NCBI GenBank assembly: GCA_013177945.1
Contig: JABLXW010000015.1
Location: forward strand, 55,395-119,394
DNA: 64,000 bases
From: Bacillota bacterium
GTDB taxonomy: Bacteria; Bacillota; DSM-12270; Thermacetogeniales; Thermacetogeniaceae
Direction of reading: 5' to 3'
Below, piece after piece: positions 8,531 through 17,032 of this stretch; position 1 is the stretch's first letter, and each line of letters begins with the position of its first letter. A program made the translations under genes and the position numbers. The notes below the pieces were generated by a model that was not told the origin of the DNA, did not search any database, and saw only the letters and a program-made list of their open reading frames with translations.

Positions 8531-9738
8531 AAATAGCAGTTTTTCACAATTTACCTTCTGGAGGAGCAAAAAGGGCACTGTATGGTTTTGCTAAGTATTT
8601 GACTAAATCAGGCCATTTGGTAGATGTTTTTATTCCATCAACTGCTGATGAGACATTTTTACCATTGAAAGACGTTGCCAATAAAGTCTATGTATTTCCA
8701 GTAAGAAAAACTATTACTGGCCTGATTTATTCTACTTTCCGCTATATTCCCCCAATAAATATGAAAATTTCTTTAAGAGACCTTGAAAGAACGGAGAAAG
8801 AAATTGCTGATGTTATTAATAAGAAGGATTACGATATTGTGTTTAGTGAACAGGATCAAAATACTATGTCACCATTTTTTCTGAAATTCATTAAAAAACC
8901 AGCTGTTTACTATTGCCAGCAACCTTCAAGATTTCATGAAGCAATTTTACGGAACATCTCTCAAAATAGAAAACAGGGAGATTATCCTCAATTGTTGAGA
9001 AAAATATGGCATAAATATTTTGTTAGTAGACTGCCAGAGATAGACAGAGAAAATGCTTCCTTTTCTAGGTATATCTTAACAAATTCATATTTTTCCAGAG
9101 AGTCTATCTTGAGAAGCTATGGGCTTAATTCTTTTGTTTCTTATCTTGGAGTAGATACAGATATATTTAAACACCTTGAAATTCCTAAGGTGAACTTTGT
9201 CTTGTCTGTAGGAAGTTGTGGTCCATCTAAGGGATTTGATTTTATTATAAAATCTTTAGCTCGTATTGATTCCAAAATACGCCCTAGGTTTATTATTGTT
9301 TCCAACAGCGTTGATGTAGGATGGAAAAATTATTTGGAGCAACTGGCAATCAAAGTTGGCATTGAGTTAGAAATAAAACACTTAGTTTCAAATAATGAAC
9401 TTGTGCAGCTTTACAATAAGGCAAAATTGGTTCTTTATGCTCCCTACCTCGAGCCTTTTGGACTTGTGCCATTAGAAGCAATGGCCTGTGGAACACCAGT
9501 AGTGGCAGTAAGAGAGGGGGGAGTAAGAGAGAGCGTGATTCATGATGAAACAGGAATTCTCACAGAAAGGGATGAAGACATGTTTGCCCAAGCTGTTAGT
9601 GAACTCCTCTTAAACAAAGAGAAAAGAGAAAAGATGGCTAAAAGATGTATAGAAGTAATTCGTAATTTTTGGACATTAGAGCATGCTGGAGAAAGATTAT
9701 TAAATCATTTGAATCGTGTTATGGGGGTAAAAATATGA
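8527..9738 (+). CDS. Glycosyltransferase, GT4 family
   Basis: A GT-B fold retaining glycosyltransferase of 403 residues that would add a sugar from a nucleotide donor to the growing polysaccharide at the inner membrane face. The C-terminal half shows the GT4 signature: VLSVGSCGPSKGFDFIIKSL, then LYAPYLEPFGLVPLEAMA with the EX7E motif, and CGTPVVAVREGGVRESV. ATG 8527 overlaps the methyltransferase stop, and the homologous start MKIAVFHNLPSGGAKRALYG begins there. It is AT-rich like its neighbour. The next frame opens at 9735 by another 4-base overlap but is broken. Confidence 0.85.
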   Translation: MKIAVFHNLPSGGAKRALYGFAKYLTKSGHLVDVFIPSTADETFLPLKDVANKVYVFPVRKTITGLIYSTFRYIPPINMKISLRDLERTEKEIADVINKKDYDIVFSEQDQNTMSPFFLKFIKKPAVYYCQQPSRFHEAILRNISQNRKQGDYPQLLRKIWHKYFVSRLPEIDRENASFSRYILTNSYFSRESILRSYGLNSFVSYLGVDTDIFKHLEIPKVNFVLSVGSCGPSKGFDFIIKSLARIDSKIRPRFIIVSNSVDVGWKNYLEQLAIKVGIELEIKHLVSNNELVQLYNKAKLVLYAPYLEPFGLVPLEAMACGTPVVAVREGGVRESVIHDETGILTERDEDMFAQAVSELLLNKEKREKMAKRCIEVIRNFWTLEHAGERLLNHLNRVMGVKI

Positions 9739-9904
9739 ACTGGCAAGGTAAAAATATCTTAATATCTGGAATAAGTGGATTTGTTGGTCTTATTTAGCAG
9801 AAGAGTTGCTAAAAAGAGGAGCAAATGTTTTTGGTTTAATCAGGAAGAGAGCCGATGGAACAAAACCGAGGAACTTGGTAGATAAAGGGATTGTTGCTTT
9901 ATAA
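9735..9904 (+). pseudogene. NAD-dependent sugar epimerase/dehydratase, N-terminal remnant
   Basis: Starts at ATG 9735, overlapping the stop of the preceding glycosyltransferase, and reads MNWQGKNILISGISGFVG, a Rossmann start of extended SDR sugar enzymes. A one-base loss near 9792 then shifts the frame. The continuing frame reads YLAEELLKRGANVFGLIRK and stops at 9904. Only about 55 of the usual 310-350 residues remain. The neat overlap shows it was once the next gene of this operon. It may have been a dehydratase or the reductase partner of Gmd. Confidence 0.7.
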
Positions 9905-9920
9905 TATGGTGCTAAATAAT

Positions 9921-10565
9921 ATGGTGCTAAAGGCTGGCATTTCTAAAAACGATGTATTCCTTATCCCCCTTGGCATAGACCACGGCAGGTTTCGTATTCT
10001 AAAGGATATCAGAGAACGGCCGAAAAGGTTGCTATGATGTATTCAACTGCTAGCTATAAAGCGCCGGAAGATGGTTTGAAAGCATTAGAAATTTGTAAAA
10101 AAGAGACACCCAGATTTACAGGTGACCCTGTTTGGGCCAGGTTCTAGACCCAAGAAATTGCCATCGTGGGTAGAATATGTAGCAAATGTCAATGATGAAG
10201 AGCTGATTCAAATATATAACTCATGCAGTATCTTCGTTTCTTCTAGTGTAGCTGAGGGTTTTGCCTTTCCTCCTGCTGAAGCTATGGCTTGTGGTTGTGC
10301 AGTTGTCGCGACCGATAGTGGTGGCATTCGCGAGTATGCAGAACATGAGAGGACTGCTTTGTTATCTCCGCCGAGAAAACCGGAAGCATTGGCTGAAAAT
10401 TTGCTTCGCGTTTTAAAGGATGACAACTTCTGAATACAACTTGCAAAGGCAGGGCATGAACAGATCAAAGAATTTACCTGGGATCGAAGTACAGACTTGT
10501 TGGAAAAAGCTTTGCTGGAGCACATGGAAGAAATACATTTAAGTAAAATAAGTAAAGGGAGATAG
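9921..10565 (+). pseudogene. Degenerate GT4 glycosyltransferase
   Basis: Pieces of one GT4 glycosyltransferase are spread over at least three frames. MVLKAGISKNDVFLIPLGID begins at 9921, a middle part lies at 10031-10110, and VTLFGPGSRPKKLPSWVEYV begins at about 10119. The last piece keeps the signature VAEGFAFPPAEAMACG, then VVATDSGGIREYAEH. An in-frame TGA at 10434 interrupts the tail, which then continues in the same frame to 10565. Two frameshifts, one stop and a lost N-terminal half make it a pseudogene. Confidence 0.8.
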
Positions 10566-10571
10566 TAAAAA

Positions 10572-11600
10572 ATGCCAAAGAAAGCTTTAATCACAGGGGT
10601 TACTGGGCAAGACGGGGCGTATCTTGCAAAGTTATTGCTCGAAAAGGGTTACAAAGTCTATGGAACTTTTCGTCGAACAACGGGTATCATGTCGTGGCGG
10701 CTGGAAGAGCTAGGCATCTTGGACAAGATTAAACTTGTTCCTATGGATCTTTTGGAGCTTACTAATATCATACGTGTGATCGAGGACATAAGACCTGACG
10801 AAGTCTATAATTTGGCTGCCCAAAGCTTTGTCGCCCTTTCTTTTGAACAACCGATCTTAACCTGCGAGACCAATGCTATAGGAACTCTAAGGCTTCTCGA
10901 AAGTGTAAGGACTATCACCCCAAAAACTAAATTCTATCAGGCTTCATCCAGTGAAATGTTCGGCAGGGTCTTAACCGAGCGCCAGAATGAGGACACCCCC
11001 TTTTATCCAAGAAGCCCTTACGGGGTATCGAAGCTTTTTGCTCACTGGATTACTGTGAATTACCGGGAAGCCTACGGCATGTTTGCTGTTTCCGGCATCT
11101 TGTTTAACCATGAATCCCCTCTGCGGGGTGAAGAATTTGTTACACGAAAGGTTTCTAAAGGAGTAGCGCGGATGAAGTTGGGTTTGCAGGATAAACTTGT
11201 CTTGGGAAATCTGGAGGCTAAACGCGACTGGGGGTATGCCCCTGAATATGTTGAGGCTATTTATCTAATGATGCAGCAGGATGAACCAGACACTTACATT
11301 ATCGCAACCGGGGAATATCACTCTGTGCGTGAATTTGTGCAGAGGGCATTCGAGGTTATAGGTATTGAGCTGGAGTGGGAAGGAAAAGGAGTGGAGGAAA
11401 AAGGAGTAGACAAGCATTCGGGCAAAGTGCTCGTCGAAGTTAGCCCAGACTTTTTCCGACCAGCAGAGGTTAATACGTTGTTGGGGGATTACTCGAAAGC
11501 AAAAGGCAAACTGGGCTGGCAACCTAAAACCTCGTTTGAAGAGCTGGTAAGAATTATGGTAGAAAAAGATGTAGAGAGGGAGCGAAAGAAAACTCGATGA
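10572..11600 (+). CDS. gmd: GDP-mannose 4,6-dehydratase
   Basis: It converts GDP-mannose to GDP-4-keto-6-deoxy-D-mannose, precursor of GDP-rhamnose, GDP-fucose or GDP-perosamine. The N-terminus [20 protein letters not shown] is characteristic of Gmd. [40 protein letters not shown] with the catalytic Tyr and Lys, and [18 protein letters not shown] follow. Length is 342 residues. A GGGAG site precedes ATG 10572. Substrate would come from ManC/ManB at the window start. No intact GDP-keto-sugar reductase follows; an IS256 element lies directly downstream. Confidence 0.92.
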   Translation: MPKKALITGVTGQDGAYLAKLLLEKGYKVYGTFRRTTGIMSWRLEELGILDKIKLVPMDLLELTNIIRVIEDIRPDEVYNLAAQSFVALSFEQPILTCETNAIGTLRLLESVRTITPKTKFYQASSSEMFGRVLTERQNEDTPFYPRSPYGVSKLFAHWITVNYREAYGMFAVSGILFNHESPLRGEEFVTRKVSKGVARMKLGLQDKLVLGNLEAKRDWGYAPEYVEAIYLMMQQDEPDTYIIATGEYHSVREFVQRAFEVIGIELEWEGKGVEEKGVDKHSGKVLVEVSPDFFRPAEVNTLLGDYSKAKGKLGWQPKTSFEELVRIMVEKDVERERKKTR

Positions 11601-11612
11601 CAGAGCTAAAAG

Positions 11613-12969
11613 GGTAGCGTAAAATCAATTGTATAAAAAGGAAAAACCAAAAAAAAGGGCGTACCCTCAAATAGACCATATTCCCAAAACAACCAAAAGG
11701 AGGGTACACCTTGAAAATCAGTTTAAATGCATGATGTCGAGGTCAACGAGAAATGGAGGCAGGAAATTTTCATCAACGATCTGGCCTTCTATATCAGGCA
11801 GTTCATCAAACACGCCCTTGAAGAAGCAATAAAGCAGGAAATTAACCAGCTTTCTGGGTTATGAACAGTACAAGAGGGGAAATGACAAAAGGGATAACTA
11901 TCGCAATGGATATTACGAACGAGATCTCCTCACCCGGTTTGGCTTGATTGAAGATATTCAAGTGGCAAGAGACCGTAACGGCGAATTTGAATCGAAGGTT
12001 CTTCCTCGCTACAAGCGGAGAGAAGAGAAAATCGACAGACAGATCATTGATCTTTTCATTGGTGGAATCAGCACCCGAAAAATGAAGAAGATCACCAAAG
12101 AACTGCTGGGCAAAGGTTATTCCGCCGGCACCATCTCCCGAATCAACAAGCAACTCACCCAGGAGATGCGAGCCTGGCTGGAACAGCCCATTGAAGACAA
12201 TATCATCTACATCTTCTTAGACGGCCTAAACCTGCCGGTTAAGCGGTTTACGGTGAGCAAGGAATCCCTTCTGGTGGCCATCGGCATCACCATCTACGGA
12301 TACAGAAATCCTGGGAGTCCAGCTTGGAGACAGGGAAAGTTCAGCTTCCTGGAGGGAGTTTTTCAAAGACTTAAAAAGGCGGGGGTTCAAAGGAGAGCAT
12401 TTAATCATGGGAATCATGGACGGCCTGCCGGGCCTGGAAAGCGCCTTCACCGAGGCCTTCCCAAAAGCCAAAGTGCAGAGGTGCGTCGTCCACAAGCTCC
12501 GGAACATCGCATCAAAACTTCCCCGCAAAATCCAGAAAGATTGTCTTGACCACGCCAAACGCATCTTTTATGCAGGCTCCCATGAAGAAGCTGAAGAACG
12601 TTTCCACGCCTGGAAAGATGTCTGGGAAAAAATAGCGCCTAGAGCCGTAGCATGCCTGGAAAAGGATCTGCAAGCAGTACTTCAGTTCTATACCCAGCCC
12701 AAGCCTTTGTGGAAGCTTCTGCGGTCCACCAATACCATCGAACGTACCTTCAAGGAATTTAAAAGACGTACAAGACAGATGGACAGCCTCCCTAATGAGG
12801 ACTGCTGCCTGAGATGCATTTTTGCAATATCACAGGATCTGAATCAAACCTGGTCGGAAAAGAGGATTGATGGGTTCTTGAAAATGCAGCAGAAAGTGGT
12901 TGCCTAAAAATGTTAATCTTTGAGGGTTGCCCAACATAAAAAATTTTACACAAAAGGCTTGACACTACC
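11613..12969 (+). mobile_element. IS256-family insertion sequence, degenerate
   Basis: The left end begins GGTAGCGTAAAATCAATTG (11613) and the right end closes with ACACTACC (12962-12969). Read on the opposite strand, the right end gives GGTAGTGTCAAG, so the ends form imperfect inverted repeats about 1357 bases apart, a normal IS256 length. Transposase DNA fills the inside. The same left end recurs near 18956 and a transposase fragment near 35320. No clear 8-9 bp target duplication is visible, consistent with an old or rearranged insertion. Confidence 0.75.
11727..12907 (+). pseudogene. IS256-family (mutator-type) transposase, frameshifted
   Basis: The coding pieces read MHDVEVNEKWRQEIFINDLA from 11727, then after a one-base loss near 11852 GYEQYKRGNDKRDNYRNGYY. 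WLEQPIEDNIIYIFLDGLNL holds the first catalytic Asp, and further shifts follow near 12300. The last piece from 12407 keeps the second Asp in IMDGLPGLESAF, the CVVHKLRN motif and the catalytic Glu in STNTIERTFKEFKRRT. Order and residues match the DDE mutator family (typically about 400 residues), but at least two frameshifts prevent a full product. Confidence 0.85.
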
Positions 12970-13087
12970 ACTGTCAGGTAGTAAAGATTGAATGATGAGA
13001 TCCCCCTGTGCGCTAGGGTGTATAAGGTTACCGAGCGGACAATACTTAACAACGGCTAGCTTCTCCTCGATCCTGAGGCCTTGAGGT

Positions 13088-13467
13088 GGAAACCTACTGG
13101 ACTACTTTACCGATCCTGTAGATGAAATCATCGCCCTTTACCATGGCCATGACACAAGTGAACAGTTCCGCAGTAAAATCAAAACCGACCTCGACCTGGA
13201 ACGGCTGCCCAGCGGCAAGTTTGCTCTCTATTCGACTTGGTCTTATATCTTGGGGTGTTTGCTTACAATGTTCTGCGGCTGATAGGGAAGCTCAACCTCT
13301 CTATAAAGAAGGTGCCCCTGCGCCGGATGGTCCAACATCACCATCTGCGAACAGTCATTCAAAACTTGATCACCATGGCCTCACGGCTGGTCCGTCATGC
13401 CCGGCGGTTTGGCAAGTACAGTCCCTGGTATCCGGCTTTTGAAAATCTGTATGTGCTATTAGCCTAA
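13088..13467 (+). pseudogene. IS1380/IS4-like transposase, C-terminal remnant
   Basis: Two frames together give the end of a DDE transposase. DEIIALYHGHDTSEQFRSK (from about 13118) leads to LERLPSGKFA, and after a frame change near 13228 the text becomes FDLVLYLGVFAYNVLRLIG. LRTVIQNLI and SRLVRHARRFGKYSPW follow, ending at 13467. The EQFRSKIKTDLDLERLPSGKF to YNVLRLIG to RLVRHARR order is typical of IS1380-type transposase tails. The N-terminal half is absent; the fragment abuts the right end of the IS256 element. Confidence 0.65.
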
Positions 13468-13508
13468 GCAGAACCTCTGGATTACAGTGATATAAATCCC
13501 GCATTCAA

Positions 13509-13560
13509 GCCTTTCCACGAAAGGCCTGTTTTCCTATACCCTTTTTTTTCCTATACCCTT
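13509..13560 (+). terminator. Possible terminator hairpin with short direct repeat
   Basis: GCCTTTC (13509-13515) pairs with GAAAGGC (13519-13525) across a CAC loop and is followed by TGTTTTCC. A TTTCCTATACCC sequence is then repeated twice with a T-run between the copies. It lies between the IS1380 remnant and the polymerase gene and may end transcription from the IS region. The stem is only 7 bp. Confidence 0.4.
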
Positions 13561-13735
13561 TTTATAGAAAGCTGGACATATAATTATAACACCTTGATAA
13601 TCTGCAAAAAGCGACAACCGATTTGTATGTAATTAAAGGTTTGCTGTATGGTAAATATAACTCTCATAACTATTTTACTGTTAAATCAAGCTTGTTCCTT
13701 TTTGTATTCATGGATTCAGGTTATATTTATGTAAA

Positions 13736-14953
13736 ATGATAAATGTGGATGGTGACATGATGGCCAGCGTAACACTAGTCTATTTGGTAACTATATATTT
13801 AGTATGTTTGATGTTTGTAATAAAAAGTAAAAACTTTCTCAACCCTGTACATGTATTTTTACTTTCCATGGTTCCACCATATGTAGTATTTTATTTTGTA
13901 GGTGATACCGAATTGCATAGGAAGTCATATCTACTTTACATTATTACTGTTACATCTTTTATCATAGGCTATTTCTATGCAGTAGCGATTCTTAAACTAT
14001 TGTGCTCGAGTTCAATAAAAAAAGCAATTAAAAAAGCAAATCCTGGTGTTCAGTATCAGTTTAAGAAGATAAAGCCGTTGTTGAACATATTTCTTTTTAT
14101 AGGTTTAATTGGTTTCGTGCTTGCAGCAATTAAGGCGTATAAGTTCAGCCAATTAGGGCCGGGTGGCCCTCTTTTCAACTTGCGTTATGCCAATACTGTT
14201 TTGAGAGTAGATATTGGTATTCCTAAATATATGTTGTTGTTCCTGCATATCTCAGTTTTATTAATGATTCTATATCGAAAGCATAATTACAAAACAATCC
14301 TTTTTCTCGCTTTAATATGGGCCGTTTCTTCCATGTTTACGATGGCTAGAACTGAACTTCTATTAGCACTTACATCTGTTTCTGCAGCTTACTACCTTAG
14401 TAGCCGTTTTATTTATAGAGATTCTTCCCTTTCTTTAAAACCATTTATTATTACTGGGGTCGTTTTTAGTTTAGGTTTTATTGGAATAGCTTTTGCAACA
14501 CATAAAATTAGATCTTCTTTGTTGAGCACGTTCCTCGATTATTATATTGGGCCAATAGTCGCTTTTGATCGATATGTATTGGGATTCAATAGTTATACTT
14601 TAGGTTGGAACATATTTTATCCTTTTACCAAACTATTAAGCATTCTTGGCTACCAATTTATATCAGGACCCTACGTTCCGCCTGGTCAAGTTAATGTTTT
14701 CACCATGATGGCAGGGCCTTACCTTGATTACGGCGATATCGGCCTTGTTATTGTGCCATTTTTTTTGGGATTAGTGTATGCAATTATTTATAGGGGAGTT
14801 GTAAAAGGTGACATTTATTTTATCACATTTTATTCTTTGTTTGTTTTTCCTTTGATTATTTCTTTCTTTGCATACGAATATGCTCTAGCTAGTTGGTTAT
14901 ATTACATAGCTATTTTGTTTGTAGTAAAAATTTGGGAGTTACTACAACGTTAG
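13736..14953 (+). CDS. Oligosaccharide repeat unit polymerase (Wzy-like)
   Basis: A 405-residue integral membrane protein with about ten to twelve hydrophobic segments and a long extracytoplasmic loop, the topology of O-antigen/capsule polymerases that join lipid-linked repeat units. FTMARTELLLAL with a basic residue, and the aromatic stretch FNSYTLGWNIFYPFTK, resemble the Wzy-type family. Wzy proteins are poorly conserved, so the call rests on topology, AT-rich composition and the surrounding glycosyltransferases. ATG 13736 has a weak ribosome site; ATG 13757 or 13760 is an alternative. No flippase (Wzx) gene is seen in this window. Confidence 0.7.
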   Translation: MINVDGDMMASVTLVYLVTIYLVCLMFVIKSKNFLNPVHVFLLSMVPPYVVFYFVGDTELHRKSYLLYIITVTSFIIGYFYAVAILKLLCSSSIKKAIKKANPGVQYQFKKIKPLLNIFLFIGLIGFVLAAIKAYKFSQLGPGGPLFNLRYANTVLRVDIGIPKYMLLFLHISVLLMILYRKHNYKTILFLALIWAVSSMFTMARTELLLALTSVSAAYYLSSRFIYRDSSLSLKPFIITGVVFSLGFIGIAFATHKIRSSLLSTFLDYYIGPIVAFDRYVLGFNSYTLGWNIFYPFTKLLSILGYQFISGPYVPPGQVNVFTMMAGPYLDYGDIGLVIVPFFLGLVYAIIYRGVVKGDIYFITFYSLFVFPLIISFFAYEYALASWLYYIAILFVVKIWELLQR

Positions 14954-14993
14954 TTGAGATAATTACGAAAAGTTGGACATAAGGAGGTTTTCA

Positions 14994-15968
14994 GTGGCAG
15001 ATTTTCCTACTATGCATCCAAGACTTGATATCATCATTGTCAATTGGAATTCTGGACATCAATTGCAATGTTGCCTGAATTCGATTCTTAGAGCTGACAA
15101 GGAAAGCTTTATTGTAGAGCGAGTAGTGGTGGTGGATAATGCATCCACTGATGGTTCGGCAGAAGGAGTTGAAGATTTTGATCTCCCCTTGTGTTTAATA
15201 CATAACATTGAGAACCGGGGTTTTGCTGCAGCTTGCAACCAGGGTGCAAAAGGTAGCAAAGCCGATTACCTGCTATTTCTAAATCCGGATACCTGCCTTT
15301 TTAAAGATTCTCTGACAAAGCCACTAACGTTTATGGAACAAAAGGAAAACAGGAATATAGGTATACTGGGCATTCAACTGGTGGACGATAATGGTCAAAT
15401 CAGCCATACCTGTGCCCGTTTTCCTACACCAGGCCGTTTCTTTTCAAAGATGTTTGGGCTTGATCGCTTGTTTCCTAAACTTTTCCCAAGCCATTTTATG
15501 ACTGAATGGGATCATAGGGAAGGTCGAGTAGTGGATCAAGTAATAGGTGCGTTTTTTTTGGTGCGACGTTCCATATTTGAGGATTTAGGAGGTTTTGACG
15601 AACGCTTCTTCGTCTATTTTGAAGATCTTGACTTTGCTCTTCGTGCACGGCAAGCCGGGTGGCATAATTTCTATCTGGCCGATGTACAAGCTTACCATAA
15701 GGGCGGGGGTACTTCAGAACAAGTTAAAGCTACACGTCTGTTCTACTCTTTACGCAGTCGAATTCTTTATGGCTACAAACATTTTGGGTGGTGGTCAGCA
15801 ACCGGCTTAATGCTGGGGACGCTATTACTGGAGCCGCTAACACGTATAGCATGGGCTGTTATTCGCCGTTCTGGTAGAGATATCATCGAGACTATCAATG
15901 GTTATTTTATGTTATGGAGGGCATTACCAGCATTATTAGAAGCGACCAGGAAGTGTGATAAATTATGA
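14994..15968 (+). CDS. Glycosyltransferase family 2
   Basis: A GT-A fold inverting glycosyltransferase of the rhamnosyltransferase-like group, 324 residues. LDIIIVNWNSGHQLQCCLNS opens the domain. VVVVDNASTDGSAEG, ENRGFAAACNQGA, the DXD-like LFLNPDTC, and FDERFFVYFEDLDFALRARQ, which holds the usual ED acidic pair, follow. GTG 14994 is chosen because AAGGAGG lies 6 bases upstream; the longer TTG start at 14973 would precede that site. C-terminal hydrophobic stretches may anchor it to the membrane. Its stop overlaps the next ATG by 4 bases. A rhamnosyl donor is plausible given rfbABCD nearby but is not shown. Confidence 0.87.
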   Translation: MADFPTMHPRLDIIIVNWNSGHQLQCCLNSILRADKESFIVERVVVVDNASTDGSAEGVEDFDLPLCLIHNIENRGFAAACNQGAKGSKADYLLFLNPDTCLFKDSLTKPLTFMEQKENRNIGILGIQLVDDNGQISHTCARFPTPGRFFSKMFGLDRLFPKLFPSHFMTEWDHREGRVVDQVIGAFFLVRRSIFEDLGGFDERFFVYFEDLDFALRARQAGWHNFYLADVQAYHKGGGTSEQVKATRLFYSLRSRILYGYKHFGWWSATGLMLGTLLLEPLTRIAWAVIRRSGRDIIETINGYFMLWRALPALLEATRKCDKL

Positions 15969-17032
15969 AGGTCCTTTTACTCAGTAGATACACCCGTCTT
16001 GGTGCCAGCAGCCGGGTTCGTTTTTATCAGTACATTCCATACCTGAAAGAACAAGGCATTGAAGTTACGGTGTCTCCTTTATTTGGTGACGATTACATTA
16101 AAAACCTTTACTCAGGTAACAAAAAATGTTTTGGAAGCATTATCGCAGCATATTTTAGGCGACTTGGTGTTTTGCTTAAGAGCCGGCGATTTGATTTGTT
16201 GTGGATTGAAAAAGAACTGTTTCCCTGGCTACCAGCCTTGGCGGAGGCGGTGCTCCAATGGTTTAATATCCCCTATGTCGTTGACTACGACGATGCGGTA
16301 TTTCACCGTTATGATCTGCATTCGAATGTGTTAGTTCGTTCATTCTTGGGCCGTAAAATAGATAAAGTTATGCGCCGAGCTGCTTTGGTGTTAGTTGGTA
16401 ATGACTATCTGGCAGAGCGCGCTTATCGGGCTGGTGCGAAACGTGTGGAGTATCTGCCTACTGTAATTGATTTGAACCGTTACAATGTAGTGGATAAAGC
16501 TGGTGACACAAGTTTTAACATCGGCTGGATCGGTTCCCCTGCCACAGCAAAATACCTTAACTTGGTGCACCCGGCACTTGCTGAGGTTTGCAGGAAAAGA
16601 AATACTCGTTTGGTTTTGGTGGGTTCGGGCGAAATTAAACTGGAAAATGTGCCTATAATGCTACGTAGCTGGTCAGAAGAGACTGAAGTGGCTGACATTC
16701 AAAGTTTTGATGTGGGTATCATGCCTCTGCCAGATGAACCATGGGAACGGGGAAAATGTGGTTACAAACTTATTCAATATATGGCATGCGGCGTACCGGT
16801 TGTAGCCTCGCCGGTTGGAGTAAACAAGCAAATTGTTGAAAACGGGGTAAACGGCTATTTGTGTCAAACCACAATAGACTGGGTTAATGCCCTAACTACT
16901 TTGCGCGATATTCCGGAGTTAAGAGTTAAAATGGGTAGAGCAGGGCGAATAAAAGTTGGGAAGAAATATTGCACACAGGTTACAGCGCCACGACTGGTTG
17001 CTTTGCTGCATTCGATAGGAGGAGTGGGCTAA
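15965..17032 (+). CDS. Glycosyltransferase, GT4-like
   Basis: A GT-B fold protein of 355 residues. The start MKVLLLSRYTRLGASSRVRF is typical of GT4 relatives in capsule loci. The donor domain has FNIGWIGSPATAKYL, LVLVGSGEIK, and FDVGIMPLPDEPWERGKCGY followed by KLIQYMACGVPVVASPVG. It overlaps the upstream GT2 gene by 4 bases, and its TAA stop shares a base with the ATG of the amidotransferase, so the three genes form one tightly coupled unit. Confidence 0.83.
   Translation: MKVLLLSRYTRLGASSRVRFYQYIPYLKEQGIEVTVSPLFGDDYIKNLYSGNKKCFGSIIAAYFRRLGVLLKSRRFDLLWIEKELFPWLPALAEAVLQWFNIPYVVDYDDAVFHRYDLHSNVLVRSFLGRKIDKVMRRAALVLVGNDYLAERAYRAGAKRVEYLPTVIDLNRYNVVDKAGDTSFNIGWIGSPATAKYLNLVHPALAEVCRKRNTRLVLVGSGEIKLENVPIMLRSWSEETEVADIQSFDVGIMPLPDEPWERGKCGYKLIQYMACGVPVVASPVGVNKQIVENGVNGYLCQTTIDWVNALTTLRDIPELRVKMGRAGRIKVGKKYCTQVTAPRLVALLHSIGGVG

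Noticed and set aside
12279-12420. Programmed frameshifting to make the IS256 transposase.
   Set aside because: There are at least two breaks in different places and a divergent stretch between them. IS256 elements normally use one frame, so decay is simpler.
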